Shown here piece by piece: positions 1 through 12,297 of a stretch of 64,000 bases of DNA. Source of the DNA: Seminavis robusta (taxonomy: Eukaryota; Bacillariophyta; Bacillariophyceae; Naviculales; Naviculaceae); assembly GCA_903772945.1 (NCBI GenBank), contig CAICTM010000289.1, forward strand, positions 1-64,000. The letters are read 5' to 3'. Made by a program: the position numbers and the translations under genes. A model generated the notes under the pieces. It was not told where the DNA came from. It ran no database searches and saw only the letters and a list, made by a program, of their open reading frames with translations. Numbering within the stretch: position 1 is the stretch's first letter; each line of letters starts with the position of its first letter.

Positions 1-20
1 AGGAACATTTTGTCTTCCAG

Positions 21-932
21 ATGCATAAAAGCAATAAGCCCATTTTGATCACTGGAGTTGAGAAAGCTGAGAAGTATAATAAAATGTGGAAGTCCCTCAT
101 CAAGAAAAAACATGCATTTGTTCATCTTGTAACTGCTCAAAAGAAGCTCAAAACACTTGCTGATACCATGGTGAAACCCGCTCCCACGGCTGCTGCTCAA
201 GTTCGTCTTGTAACTCCTAACAAACCAACACCGTCTGAGGCTGAAAGGATGGCTGAAAAAATTTATGCTTCTGCAGAAAAGAAAGAAAGACGCAAGCGAT
301 TGGAAGTCTTTGTCAAGACTGTTTCAACAGCCACTATTGCATGCCTGGTCATGAAACCCATTGATCAGTACAATGGCCAGCCCTGGTATTTCAAAGTGGA
401 ACATGTCGCACCATGCCTCAAGCTTTGGACCAACTCCTACCCGGATGAGAGCATCACGATTAATGAGGCATTCAAAAAGCTTGCTATTTGCCACACTGTG
501 GACGTGAATGATCCTTCCCGCAATAAGCAATCTATTGAAAATTATGAAGACAAACAAGGCAAAGGTCGCACTAACTATTTCTTTTCCATGTGGACTACCT
601 TCACCATTCCAGTCGAAAACTTTTCATCTGTTAGTGAAGAATCCCTCTGGATTGTGGAGCAGGCCGAAGCTATTGCTAATAAAGTGCTCGAAGTTATTGG
701 CCATGAAGCTTTCAAATACCTCTTCAAAAAGGAAACTGATGATGCCCCTGGCCTTGTTCGTGCCATGTATGACCCCAAATTGAAGACTAACTTCCCGATT
801 TTTGCCAAAAGTGCCATTGTTAAAGTCACACAACTCACCCCTGATGAAAGTCTCACTGACCTTGTCCCTACTGAAACGGATCGTGATATCCACAGTGAAT
901 TGTTGTTTTGCATGTGCTACCAGACACTATGA
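21..932 (+). CDS. Unrecognised lysine-rich protein, possibly a last exon
   Basis: A 303-residue open frame beginning at ATG 21 and ending at 932. It is Lys/Glu-rich and looks soluble: no signal peptide or membrane segment. The N-terminal ~110 residues are strongly basic (KKKHAF, KKERRKR); the rest is mixed, with an aromatic patch (YNGQPWYFKVEH) near residue 118. The bases just before the ATG (tgtcttccag) look like a 3' splice site, so the ATG may be internal to an exon and the gene may begin left of the window. I do not recognise the family. It lies alone; the next 880 bases hold no gene. Codon use and the uninterrupted frame favour real coding, but it could belong to an unannotated mobile element. 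Confidence 0.5.
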   Translation: MHKSNKPILITGVEKAEKYNKMWKSLIKKKHAFVHLVTAQKKLKTLADTMVKPAPTAAAQVRLVTPNKPTPSEAERMAEKIYASAEKKERRKRLEVFVKTVSTATIACLVMKPIDQYNGQPWYFKVEHVAPCLKLWTNSYPDESITINEAFKKLAICHTVDVNDPSRNKQSIENYEDKQGKGRTNYFFSMWTTFTIPVENFSSVSEESLWIVEQAEAIANKVLEVIGHEAFKYLFKKETDDAPGLVRAMYDPKLKTNFPIFAKSAIVKVTQLTPDESLTDLVPTETDRDIHSELLFCMCYQTL

Positions 933-1811
933 AGTATTCCAGCGACCTCTAAAAACCCATGCTCCCAGAATGCCTACGCAATCACATTCACGCGTCCTTG
1001 AAACTCATGCCCAATGGGCATAGGATTCCAAAATGGTGACGTTCCTAAGTTGCAGAAATGGAATTGTTACCACCCCAGACAACAATCAATGTATCCATAT
1101 CTTGTGCAATCACTCAATCCAAATTCCAAGACTCTACAAAAAAACCAAAAACGAAAACAAAAAATGACGGAGTCACACATATGCTAGGCAGCGCAGCAGC
1201 AAAATAATCTTAACCCTAAAAATATCTGTTCACCGCATTCTCCGATTGATTAGTCCTTCACGTACTTTCACACCGCGTAAACTCAACTTCACTTTATACT
1301 TCAGACCCACACGGGGGTAAGCTATGAAATTCTAATATCGCCTTCAAGCTTACTCACTCGGCTCCGAGTGTCCCTTCCCCTGGGTATGTTGAGCATCCAG
1401 CGCTGCAGGATGAGTCAAGGGGAGCTGTGGCACACTGGCAGCTGTCATCGTTGTGGTTGTGTTGGGGTCCTGAGGAATGATTCAATCGGATCTTTCTCGA
1501 AATCTTTCATCGATGACGTCACTCTATTATTTCTGGATTGCAAACCACGGTCATATCTGTGTTTGGCAGCCTTGCCGTCTTGTATACTTTGGGCTCCACG
1601 ATCTGAGTGCGTCTTCAATTGGGTCATTCTGACTTGGAGCAGCACCAGCTGGAAATTAAAGGCCGGTACCGATAGCAGTCACAAGTCACAGGTCACAGGT
1701 CACAGGCGGTCCATCTATCTGTTCCAACGTTCCAACACAACACTACTCGTAGACACCTCCTCTAAATCCCTCCACTAAATCAGTGGAGGAGTGAATGCAG
1801 GGTTACGACGT
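933..1811. other. Gene-free stretch
   Basis: No convincing coding frame. It contains an A-rich run near 1137-1170 and a short tandem run of the octamer-like unit 'gtcacaggtcacag' near 1685-1705. Nothing else recognisable. Confidence 0.5.
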
Positions 1812-2543
1812 TACAGGATGACTTTATTTACCGCTGACAGGTGTCAAAATGGGGTTCTCGTTTTGGCCAAACCAAAATCGGAAGCGGTCATTTCCAACAG
1901 AAGTGGTCATTTCGCGAATCCTGCATTGAAATGCATGGTTCCAACAAAGAAAAGATTGAAGCAAATAAAATGAATTTTACCACCATGGCAACAGTGTTGA
2001 CCAAATGGCTATTAGCTTTACCAATACAGGGAGATAGCCCAAGATTTTAGAGAAGCAGCTCCCCAACACACTCACAGACACTATGCTTGAAAATCTTGGG
2101 CCATCTCCAAGCTTTTCTATGGGGCCTCAAGGAAAAATCAGGCTTGGATTCCATTTTGTTGTCATTCTGCCATGGATTTCTCCATGGGAAAGGTCCCCCA
2201 GTCTTCACTCTCAGCACTCAATCTGCACTGTAGAGCCATGCAAATGAATGGGTGGCTTTGCATGAAGACTGGAGCACCCATCCCAAAGATTCAAAGGAGA
2301 ATTGTTGACTTGATGGCCACAAAATAGAGCAAAATTCATGCTGGTAGTCAGTCGATCACTCAAGGCAGTAGTAGAGAAGCTGCCGCTTGTTTCATTAGTA
2401 GTAGCAGTGCCATAGGCTCACGGCCGTTCCATGGCAGAGGCTCCGTAGGCAATTGATCCGTCGAACGGATCCGTCGAACGGAAGACGCTTGTGTCCATCG
2501 CTTGTTGTTCTAGTATTAGTAGTAGTAGTAGTCGCTTGTTGTT
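1812..2543. repeat. Dispersed repeat, copy 1 (~735 bases)
   Basis: Nearly the same sequence recurs in the same orientation at 5109-5850. Both begin with tacaggatgactttattta and both end in a run of 'tag' trinucleotides after gtccatcgcttgttgtt. By eye they differ by scattered substitutions and small indels (roughly nine bases in ten agree). The unit also holds two tandem copies of gatccgtcgaacg. Short open frames inside it are not kept intact between the copies, so it is probably non-coding. Possible nature: a non-autonomous mobile element or a segmental duplication. I see no clear terminal inverted repeats. Confidence 0.85.
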
Positions 2544-2899
2544 ATTCAGCCTGTACGACATTCCAACCAGGACTGGGGTGCTAAGGGAGCAGCATGAATG
2601 GTTATGGCCACCTTGCTTCCTTCAATTGGGTCGAAACTTCTTGCGAACTGGGCTAATATTGCTTGGAACTTTGATCGGAAACCTTCTGCAATACACGGCT
2701 CTTAGCCTTATTCGCGACTCGATCCTAGATAGGGTTTGAGTTCGACTCATGACCGAGTCTCTCGTGAACCCTCCGTTGACAACAAACATCCGTGCTTGCT
2801 TGGGGCGATCTCATTATTTTGGCCAGCTAGATCTACCCAGAAACAGCCAACCAAAAGATTGTGTATCCAGAAATTAATATAGTGCTACAACAGAACAAG

Positions 2900-4019
2900 A
2901 TGACATCGTGGCCATGGATGAATGGAATTTCAGAGGCAATTGCCGACCCAATCGATCCTGTTTGCCCTGAGGATGATCGTCAATCAGTCAAGGCTTTGAT
3001 AAAGGATCATGGTGAAAAGATTGCCAAAATCAAGGCAGCATTGGTGGATGATCCACTCTATGATGAATCCAAGCATGATGATTTGTGGATCTTGAGGTTC
3101 TGGCTGTCACACAAAAAGAGCCAAGCTGCATTGATGCTGCAAAGCACACTCTTGTGTTTCGCAAAGAACACAAGTTGGATGAAGAGGATATTCGTCAGGT
3201 ACCACCCCACAAAGTCAAGGATGGCAAAGTCAAGGAGTTTCATGATCTTCTGGAAGAAGATGCTTTGGTGTACACTCATCCTAATCCCAGACGAGGAGTC
3301 ATTGCCTTTTTGAAACTTGCTGGTATGAACCAACACAAGGTTGCGGAGAATCTGACTGAGGACTACTGGATGAGTGTATTCGTGTATGCTTCAGAGTGGT
3401 CCTTCCAATGGCTTGACTATGTGACAAGGACTACAGGACGTCTAACCAAGTCCGTCCGGTATGTAGAGTATGATTTGATTGTTCTGTCAGTAACTTCAAC
3501 TGGCTGGCAAGATTTCTGACTTGTTTGTTGTTCATGTTCTCGTTCCTATGGTTCAGAATTGCCAATATGGAAGGTGTTAGTATGAGTAAGGTCAATCGCG
3601 AATACACGAAGAGAGCAGGTAAAGCTATGGGTACCATGGAAGATTGCTATCCCCAGTTGCTAGAAAGCCTTTTTGCATGCAACCCTCCCACTGTACGTAT
3701 CGTCCATTGGCATCTGTTAAATGTTTCATCTGATCTTTCACCAATGACAACTCATCATTGCCATTTCCTACTGGTATAGATCATTGATGCACTTTGGAGC
3801 TTTTTCAGTGTCATCCTACCCAAGCGAATCATTGATAAATTCAGCATTATGCACCCCAGGAGAATTCAAGGATCGAAGCAGGTTGTATAAGCACATCTCC
3901 CAACAGGACTTGCCTGACATGTTGGGGGCAAAAATCCTGTCAGGCCCCAAAACTGGGCTGCACCTGAAGTAGAGGTGCCAATCCATTGGGAGGTATTGAG
4001 GATGAGGTGGAAGTTTAGG
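2900..4019 (+). pseudogene. CRAL-TRIO (Sec14-like) lipid-binding protein, broken
   Basis: Pieces of a Sec14/CRAL-TRIO protein follow in order. The N-terminal helical domain is seen as DDLWILRFWLSHKK and then AAKHTLVFRKEHKLDEEDI. The lipid-binding core follows as NMEGVSMSKVNREY, EDCYPQLLESLFACNPP, IIDALWSFFSVILPKR and LYKHISQQDLPDMLG. Two introns splice cleanly: 3459-3556 (joins a split CGA codon) and 3693-3779 (phase 0). The reading frame changes near 3112, between the two halves of the N-terminal domain, and again near 3885 before LYKHIS, with a further shift in the last part. The host gene is therefore probably dead, or the assembly has errors. Family members move phosphoinositides or other hydrophobic ligands between membranes. 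ATG 2900 fits the family start. Confidence 0.75.
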
Positions 4020-5108
4020 CATGCCTGGTGACTAATTTCAAGGCTGGATGTGCCAGACGTAGCACTTGGAGGAAAGTGAAATATGTAGAAATGAAGCTGT
4101 TGTCACAAGCAAGATGAGCTACTACCGAAGCCAATTATAGTATTGTGAATCCGGAGACACTCTGCAGCTCCGAAGTAATTATTAGTCCTAGACCTGGAAG
4201 GGCAAAAGCAAAGGCAACATACCGTACGCCACACACTTTTGTCTGTGCCCTAGCTAGGCTGTGTCTGGTAGCAGCCCCATCAGCAACACCCCACTAGCAC
4301 AAGGATGTCTTCATCACTTACCACCCGGAGCAAGCAAAGTTGGCCAGTCCCAGGGACCGAAACATGGTTCAAATCTGTTCCTCAAACCTCCTCGCGACTG
4401 GAAAACCTCACACCACTGACTGCTCGCTGACGTGTTTACTGTACTTGCTTTGTCTTCGTGGTTGCAATCACCTGAGTATTCCGTGAATGAGGACTTTTTC
4501 GCGCTCAAATCTTCATGGTTGAAGTCATTTTTTTGAGTATTCCGTGAATGAGGACGGCGCACTTTCCAAAAAAGAGGGTGTCTCACGAGGGATTGGGCTT
4601 CTTTTACGGTCGTGATGGATTACGGTAGAGTCTACCGTCAGAGAGAGACATTCGTCAACACATTTTTCGGGGGTACAGTACTGCTACTTAGTAGTTGTAA
4701 AGTGCTATCTCCGATAGTGCTCTGTGCACATGTGGAAGCAGTCACAAGAAGATGTTGGGGCAAAACGTAATCCTAGCCAGTAGAAATGCAGAGATAAGCA
4801 GTAACAAGGACAGCTACTAGCTAGTATGATACAAGTACGTTACCTTTCAGGATTTCGTCCATGGCTGGAAGACGCCTCAAACCAACTCTTTACAACCTCA
4901 AATGTTTTCTCCCACCTTCCTGAACTCCACAATGATAATTACACGTTTATCTGAAGTCCATTTTCGGTGATTGGGAAATACTGAAACACAGGTTAGTTTG
5001 AGGACCACATGATTCTTTTTGCCCTTTCATTTACAAGAAGTGATGTCAGCTTCTCGTTGTATTCCGGTTTGCCTGGCCACGGCTGAAGGTCTGACGTCTG
5101 AAGTGCTG
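4020..5108. other. Gene-free stretch with a local duplication
   Basis: No coding frame that I can support. Includes a ~42-base direct duplication (see 4451-4554) in an otherwise unremarkable spacer before the second copy of the 735-base repeat. Confidence 0.5.
4451..4554. repeat. Two-copy local tandem duplication
   Basis: The block ending gagtattccgtgaatgagg occurs twice, near 4451-4492 and 4509-4554, each preceded by a similar cttcNtggttg segment. The 3' 20 bases are identical; the 5' parts have diverged. Nothing suggests function. Confidence 0.7.
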
Positions 5109-5850
5109 TACAGGATGACTTTATTTACCGCTGACAGGTGTCAAAATGGGGTTCTCGTTTTGGCCAAACCAAAATCGGAAGCGGTCATTTCCAACAGAAG
5201 TGGTCATTTCGCGAATCCTGCATTGAAATGCAGTGTTAACAAAGAAAAGTTGAAGCAAATAAAATGAATTTTACCACCATGGCAACAGTGTTGACCAAAT
5301 GGCTATTAGCTTTACCAATACATGAGATAGCCCAAATTTTAGAGAAGCAGCTCCCCAACACACTCACAGACACTATGCTTGAAAATCTTGGGCCATCTCC
5401 AAGCTTTTCTATGGGGCCTCAAGGAAAAATCAGGCTTGGATTCCATTTTGTTGTCATTCTGCCATGGATTTCTCCATGGGAAAGGTCCGTCTTCACTCTC
5501 AGCACTCAATCTGCACTGTAGAGCTGGTAGAGGAGTGGGTGGCTTGCATGAAGACTGGAGCACCCATCCCAAAGATTCAAAGGAGATTGTTGACTTGATG
5601 GCCACAAAATTGGCAGATTTTCATGTTTGTAATCAGTCACAGCAGAAGTAGTGTAGCTGCCTTTCAGCAATAGTAGTAGCACTGTCAAAGGCTCACGGCC
5701 ATTCCATGGCTCCGTGGAGCGATCCTGTGGTTGCTCCGTAACAGAGGCTCCGTGAGGCAATTGATCCGTCGAACGGATCCGTCGAACGGAAGACGCTTGT
5801 GTCCATCGCTTGTTGTTTCTAGTAGTAGTAAGTAGTAGTCTTGTTGTTGC
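5109..5850. repeat. Dispersed repeat, copy 2 (~735 bases)
   Basis: Second copy of the unit at 1812-2543, same orientation, 3.3 kb apart. This copy has small deletions relative to the first (for example it lacks a few bases after atgggaaaggtcc) and a different 'tag' run at its end. Downstream of it, 5915-6090 has a further segment with a weak match at 19929-20083, so the mobile or duplicated unit may once have been longer. Confidence 0.85.
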
Positions 5851-8080
5851 ATTAGCGGTAGAGGCGTCGTCTGTCACTCTGTGGAAGAGGAGGCATCATG
5901 GTCGCTCCGTGAAAGAAGTCATCGACCGAATCGATCCGTCAGCCGATCGATCGCTCGACTCGCTGCCGCTGCCACTTTCAAGCCTAGCCAATCAAGAGGA
6001 GACTGTCATGGTGGTGAGTAGTAGCCTTTGTTAAGAGGAGTAGCCGCTGTAAAGAAGAGGAGGAAGCATCATCTTGATAGAGGAAAGATAGAGGTATCGA
6101 TCAAAATAGTAAAAGAAGAAGAGGTGTACGAGCGGCTTGAATCGATCGAACGATCCGAGTGATGTCAGTTGAGTTTAAGGTTGAGGTTATTGTGGTCCTC
6201 TAAGTCTTTTCACGGAACGTTCCAAGAGGTTCCGGTTCGCATTCGAATGTCTTACCGGGAATGGGCTTGCGTTTGTCTCGATAGCTTAGATTCAGCCTGT
6301 ATCGTCAAATCTATCATACGGATTATGAAACGGCCACTTTTTCACCAGATAGAATTCACACAACGCACAACACACAACATCAAAAGCGCCCAAAGCCCGA
6401 TATTCGCAGCTCTCACGATTCCTCACGGCCATGATGCTCTCGGCAAGTTCTACAACACCCTGTTCATTCCACGAAAGAGGCACGTCTCTGCGCCTGAACA
6501 TGGCACCTCAACTTCCAAGTATACATATGCATAGCTGGTCTCCAGAAGGATCTTCTCAACAACCCCCCAGGAGTGTCGAAGACATGGATGCCTTCTTTTC
6601 TTCCAAAGTCTTCCTGCCCGACATCCCAGACGTCATCGAGAAAGATAGCACTCGTCCCTGCACCCGTCGCCTTCTGCCAAGGCTCACCATGATGCCAATG
6701 GCAATGACAACCGAGAAACCCACTACCATGAGAAGAATGATGGGAGCAAGTGACTGTGGAAGCACGTCCCATCACGCTCAGGCCAAGACCTCGACGCCAA
6801 CTTCTTGAAGTCGGGCGCTACCACGAGGAACAAGGCAAAAGGAAGGCTTTCAAGTTCTCTGCTGTAAGTCCCTAAGAGACAACGGCACCATCCAAGCGAT
6901 GGTAACGCAAGCGTGTCTGCGATGCTAGCCTAGTACCGTAGATCTTCAGCCAGCGTCAAGACCAGTGACACTCTCTTGGCATCTTTCAGCCACTAAAGCA
7001 AAGTTTACATATTATACATTTCATTTGGGCCATGCAGTTGCCTACTCGTACTACATGTCTCTATCTAGCAAGCAACGTTGAAGTCGAAGGCAATGCAGAA
7101 AGCTGATGTAACGGTTACAAGAGCTCTCTTGAGCTACATGTATCATACAAGAGCCCTCTTGTGCTACGGATACCGGTAGCTCTTGTAATAATAGATCTTC
7201 TGGTTTCAATGACATCAGGATTTTCTTCCAACCTTTCTGGGGAACAAATAATGCTTCTGACGTCACAGCAACAATCGCGTGACCTTGACAGGGATTAAGA
7301 CAATCACGGAGCACTGACTAAAGACGGCATGCAGAGCACAAAGCGACGCCTAGCTAGCTAGCTAGCTAGCTAGCAAAAGGTTTCTCAACATGTGGCTCCT
7401 AGCGTCTGGTCGTTCCGAAGCATCCTCTGTTATTTACAGTAGTCTACCAAGCAAGGAAGTAAGTGTGATGGCAAAGAGGATCTTGGCTTGGCTGCTGCTG
7501 TTATAAGGATGTGATACAGTACGCCCACAAGAAGTGAGTAAGGAGAGAAAGACAAGCTAAATTCTGTGTCACTGGTAGGGAACCAATGACCCAAAAGGGC
7601 AAATGAGCAGTACTGTAGAATCCTGACATGTAGGGATCTTGTGGCTGGGCTTGACTCTGGCTGGGAACAAGTAATTGGGAAAGTCAACAGATCGTACCTT
7701 TGTTGTAGGCATCTTGCTGGCTCTCTACCACTAGGTACGACTAGTACAGTACGCTGTATGCATCTCCGGCAGGATCCTCAGTTACAAGCATTCTGACTGG
7801 CTTGTACCATTCCGTTTAGTGATGGTTACTGGTGGGATTTGACCTTGCACGGTTGTAATTAAATATTAATTTAGCTGTGACAGTGCCAGAGTGTGGAAAA
7901 GAGCGTCGCCAATCGGATTCTATTCAATCGCGCAAAGAATGGTTCGGCGGGTGTCTGAGCAGAGCAGAGGCTTCACAGACCTGCTTGCAGCTTGGGGAAG
8001 GGCTCATCAACGAAAAGTCAATTGTCGGCACAGAATCGAATCTCCAGTGTCACTCATAGATAGTTAAGTTAGATCAGACG
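5851..8080. other. Gene-poor spacer
   Basis: No gene that I can support. On the minus strand 6765-6559 a short frame starts with a hydrophobic stretch followed by GRRRRVQGR, like a small single-pass membrane protein, but it is only 69 residues, stands alone and has no recognisable family. A pair of short similar segments (caagagctctcttgagctac / caagagccctcttgtgctac) lies at 7119-7170. Confidence 0.4.
7350..7374. repeat. (CTAG)n microsatellite, six units
   Basis: Six perfect units of the palindromic tetranucleotide ctag. Shorter runs of the same unit recur in many spacers of this window (for example near 14093, 20636, 30430, 30600, 31490 and 60800). Confidence 0.9.
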
Positions 8081-10086
8081 ATGAAGGTGAACACCCCTGA
8101 GGCTAGCGCAAACTGTATCGAAGTGAACTGCATTCCCAGCGTGAGCGAAAGCAACAGCATGAGTACGTCCTTCAAAGTTAATTCGACGTCTTTGAAAGAA
8201 CCGGAAGAGCCGGAGTCAACCGCGAATGCTTCTGCGAGTGGTCGTCCCGTGCCGATGAATGGCTCTGACGAAGAGCAAGAGCAAGAAGAAAAAGAAGTCG
8301 AAGCCCACAACGCAAAAGACTTGGAAGACGAGTTCGAAGATCCTTATGCTGGCAAATGGTGCGGAGGATTTGGAAATCACACAAAGGCAAAGGGTTACAA
8401 TATTGTAAGTCTGCAAGGCTGTACCAATCATAGCCAGCTGGGGCCTAGCAAGCATTGACCTAGCTAGCAACCTGGAGGTTCTCTCAAGTCAGTCATTGCA
8501 TTGCATCGCTCACCTATGTCTACTTGCTTTGTCTCTGTGTGTGTATATTTGGTTGTCTAATGATTGTTTATGCATAGCTTGGTACAGCCCGTGGTCCCAT
8601 TGCCATGTCCAATATCTTTCTCTCTACGGCTCTCATCTACCTAGCTAGTGAAGAAGTGGGCTGCGTGGAAGAAACAGAAGATGGAGGGATGCAAGTGGTG
8701 GAGAATTGCGAAGAGCGCGTCTTTGGAGCCTTTCGTCCTTCCGCATTGATCACCAACATTGCCGTCATTTCAGGACTCATGTCCGCTTGTCTGATGCCCC
8801 TCGTGGGAGCCATTATTGACTACACACCCCGTCGGTGGAGTATTGGAGTCACCTCGGCCATTCTCATTACACTTATTCAAATTGTGCAGATTGGGACTGT
8901 CAGCAGCACTTGGTTCCCCATGGCTATTCTACAAGCTATCACGGGGTTCTTTTATCAGGTGCAGAGTGAGTACATCTCAATATATGCCATACCATGCTTG
9001 CTCTCCTTCTTCTCTCCATCTAACTCTACACTATTTTGTCTTCATGCAGTGTGCTCCACGTTTGCCTACATGCCGGAAATCAAAAGAGAAGTATCCACAC
9101 TCACAATGACTAGATTCAGCTCCACTTGGACCATGGTACAGTTCGGATCACAAGCACTCTTTCTCCTTGTCATTGTTGGCATATCCATGGCGTTCTCGTT
9201 CAATGACGTTATAACGGCACAAGTCAGTCAAGGAATCAACTCGGTCAACATTATTATCGCCTTTACAGTGGCCTGGCGCATGATGCCCAAAGTACCCGCA
9301 CGACATACACTCGAACCAGGACAGTGGCTCTTATTGCAAGGATTCAAGCAAAACTGGAGAACTGCCAAACGCATTCAAAAACACTACAAGCGCAGTATTC
9401 GATGGTATCTGCTCGGGATTCTTTTTGCTGAACCAGGAGCCAATGCCTTTACCGTCGTGTCAGTTGTCTTTTTGAGTGACAAACTCGGATTGTCCGGAAC
9501 CGAACTCGGCATCTTCTTCTTGGTCGTACTCGTATGCATGGTACCCGGTGGACTAGTCTCCCAAGCCATTACCCGGTGCACCAATCCCAGTATCAGTTTC
9601 CGATTCTCCATGATGTTCCTTTTTGTACTCGGCATCATTGGAGCCCTCACTCTCACCAAAGACAATGTCAAACCCATTGGATACGTTTGGGCACTCTTTG
9701 TTGGGCTCGGACTCGGATCTTTTTATCCAAGTGAGAAACTGTACTTGAGCATGATCGTCCCCAAGGGCATTGAAGCCGAGCTGTCAGGATTCTACGTGTA
9801 TTGCAGTCAATTGTTGGGATGGTTGCCACCTTTAATGTTCACACTGTTGGTCGAAGCCAATGTCGATCAAAAGTACGGTCTCATTTGTACCGTGTGCTTC
9901 TTTTTGGTGGCAGTGGCAATGATTTCCATGTCGCCGTCCTTTGACAAGGTACTGGAAGAAGTACATCAGAATGATTTCGATTTGGATGTGGAGGACAGTG
10001 ATGACACCAACAACAATCCCAACAACAAGCGAACTGTGGGCACGAAGAATGGCTCTAGCAGCATGGATTCCAACAGCGTGGAGTAA
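8081..10086 (+). CDS. Atg22/UMF1-like major facilitator transporter, three exons
   Basis: Exon 1 (8081-8404) encodes an acidic cytosolic N-terminus of 108 residues. Intron 8405-8577 (GTAAGT...CATAG, phase 0) joins GYNI to LGTARGPIAM. A second intron, 8966-9049 (GTGAGT...TGCAG), is 84 bases long and has no stop, so the frame stays open through it; splicing gives FFYQVQ-M-CSTFAYMPEI, which fits the family better than the unspliced reading. The product is then about 582 residues with about 11-12 membrane segments. ARGPI near the first helix, the LVGAIIDYTPRR loop and AYMPEI are features of the Atg22/UMF1 branch, known in yeast for exporting amino acids from the vacuole. Substrate and membrane here are inferred, perhaps vacuolar. 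The C-terminus is Asp/Asn-rich. It stands alone, with spacers on both sides. Confidence 0.88.
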
Positions 10087-12297
10087 CTCTGTTGTGTACG
10101 GATTCATTCTTGCGTATAGTCGCTCCAACTTCCGTGCAACCCTTCCGTTCGTCGTCAGCGCTGTGCTTTCAACAAAAGCAAAGCAAAAAAGAACCAATCC
10201 ACACAATAAACTCTTTGGGGCAAAAAGTATTGGGACCACACAACGGCAGTAATAATTTGTAGGCTTAGTAAGTGCATTTTCTTTTCAATTCAAAAGACTG
10301 TCACTCATCAAAGAATAGTCATCCACGATAGATACTGTCGGATCGATTCTGGTCCTTCTGTTCTTCATGGTCTCTTCCGTTCCCATTGGTTCTTAGCAAT
10401 TCATACATGTAGATGGCCCCAGTACCATCGAGCGACCATGGGATTCCATTTGGACCATTGGATTGCCTGCTGCTAGCTCTTCAACTTATAACTCTGCTTC
10501 GGCCGTGGCCAATGCAAACAAACTTTTCCACCTTCAAGCAAGCAAGTAAAGTCAATCCAATGTTGCTCCCTTTGGGAGCTTGCTTTGGGGAGATTGAATT
10601 CAGTTCATAATGCAAGGGCTGGGCTGCAATTGAGTCGAGTCTTTAGTGTTTCCGAGCTTTTTCTAGGAGTGGGTTTCATCGCCACGGTCGCCAGGTGAAA
10701 TCACCTGACTTGAGCTAAAACATGAGCCTACTAGCTAGTACGAGCGATGTGTGGGGCTTGACTGGTACCTGGCTCGTTGCTTCAAAAAGATCCAGTTGTC
10801 GATGTGGTGGGAGTTGGTTCTTCTTGTGTACCGGTACCCAGCTACCGGTAGCTTGAAAGCAATGTTCAAAGCTCTTCAAGCCTTGGGAAGCGCCTTTGGT
10901 CTTCGGGGAAGCCAAATTTAGTTGGTGCAGCATCAGCTGGGCATACGGTAGGTAGCATTCTGTAACAGTTCAGTTCAAAGCCACGGCCACAGGTTGCGCC
11001 CATCACTGCAGCCTCACAATAGCTAGTTCAATAGTTGGCGCCAGTCCAGCACACCAGCACTGGAGTTCCCTAGCTACCAGTAGCTGGCAAGCCCCAGCAC
11101 TACGAGGTACATCGTACAAGCCCTGCAAGAACTGTTGGCTGAAGTGTGCAGAAGAGTTTCCCAACACTTGTGTTGCCCCAGGAGCTAGCCCAGCATGGCC
11201 ATACAAGGATTGGCCACAGGTTGCGCCCGTTACTGCAGCCTCACAAAAGTTGGCGCCAGTCCAGCACTCTAGCACTCACTCCAAGAACCATTACAAGGGA
11301 GCTGGCAAGCCCCAGCACTGGAGTTCCCTGGCTACCAGTAGCTGGCAAGCCTCAGCACAACCAGGTAGTACAAGCCCTGCAAGCAAGAACTGTTGGCTGG
11401 CTGAAGTGTGCAGAAGAGTTTCCAACACTTGTGTTGCCCAAGGAGCTGGCCCCAGCACTCCAATCCCTACCGTACAAGCCTTGGCCCCCAGCACTTGTGT
11501 TTTGTGTTTAGTTTTCTCATCACAGGTCCTCCAGCTACAGTGGCTTCGATAACATCTTTGGCCAACGATAGCGAGCGAGCTAGTAGATAGGCCTAAACTG
11601 TGAAGTAAAACATTATTACTTACAGTGACCACAAAAGACCGTTGGTCACTACTTTAAAACATCTCATGTTTCGGTTTATCGATGATACGGTGTCCCAGCC
11701 GAGCAAGTTACGAAGTTGTTGTCCTCTTTTCTAAGCAGGAAGATGGATTAGTTTACGATTGGCCTAGATTAGCTACAAAAGATATTGACTGCCAACCCTT
11801 GTCCATTTATTGGCCAATCATTTCCATTATATATATAAAAACAGCACTATTTGGCTAATAACGTTTCATAGTGTCATCCACGTAATATCTGTTATTGTCT
11901 ACATACAAATCTGGGCAAGTAATGTGGCATCGTTTTGGACAATTGTTTTGGCCATAGTACTGTAAAATGGGAGTGCCAGTCATTTCGCAGGAGTGAGGGC
12001 CACGACTCGTACTTTCTTGTCCAGCATGTACACCTTACCAGGTAGAAACAATGGATCCATGCCAAAGAGTTCCACGGTACTACTAGGTAATCCAGGCACG
12101 AACACTTTAGAAGACAAAGATAGAGTTAGAGAAATGTCTTTATGCCATACAAGACTTCGTTGCATCTATTTGGCCAGGCCCCCCTTTACAGCCCTTTTTA
12201 CATGCACTTAGTAGTTTTCCAAAACAGCAGCTCGCGAATAACCCTCACAAAATTTATCTCATAATCTCATAATCTAATCAAACAGCAAGAATTCACG
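10087..12297. other. Gene-free stretch with a tandem duplication
   Basis: No gene supported. It contains the 230-280-base tandem duplication at 10987-11492. On the minus strand at 12102-11980 a short frame (GLPSSTVELFGMDPLFLPG) resembles a gene tail but is too short to call. Confidence 0.45.
10987..11492. repeat. Two-unit tandem duplication
   Basis: Unit 1 (10987-11213) and unit 2 (11214-about 11492) begin with ccacaggttgcgcc and run through the same ordered blocks: actgcagcctcacaa, agttggcgccagtccagcac, ctggagttccct, agtagctggcaagc, gtgcagaagagtttc and acacttgtgttgccc. Unit 2 is longer because of inserted segments. The open frames across it are not shared between the units, so it looks non-coding. 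Confidence 0.85.

Noticed and set aside
5019-5521. Short frames within the 735-base repeats
   Set aside because: They are not kept at the same length or frame between the two copies, so coding is unlikely.
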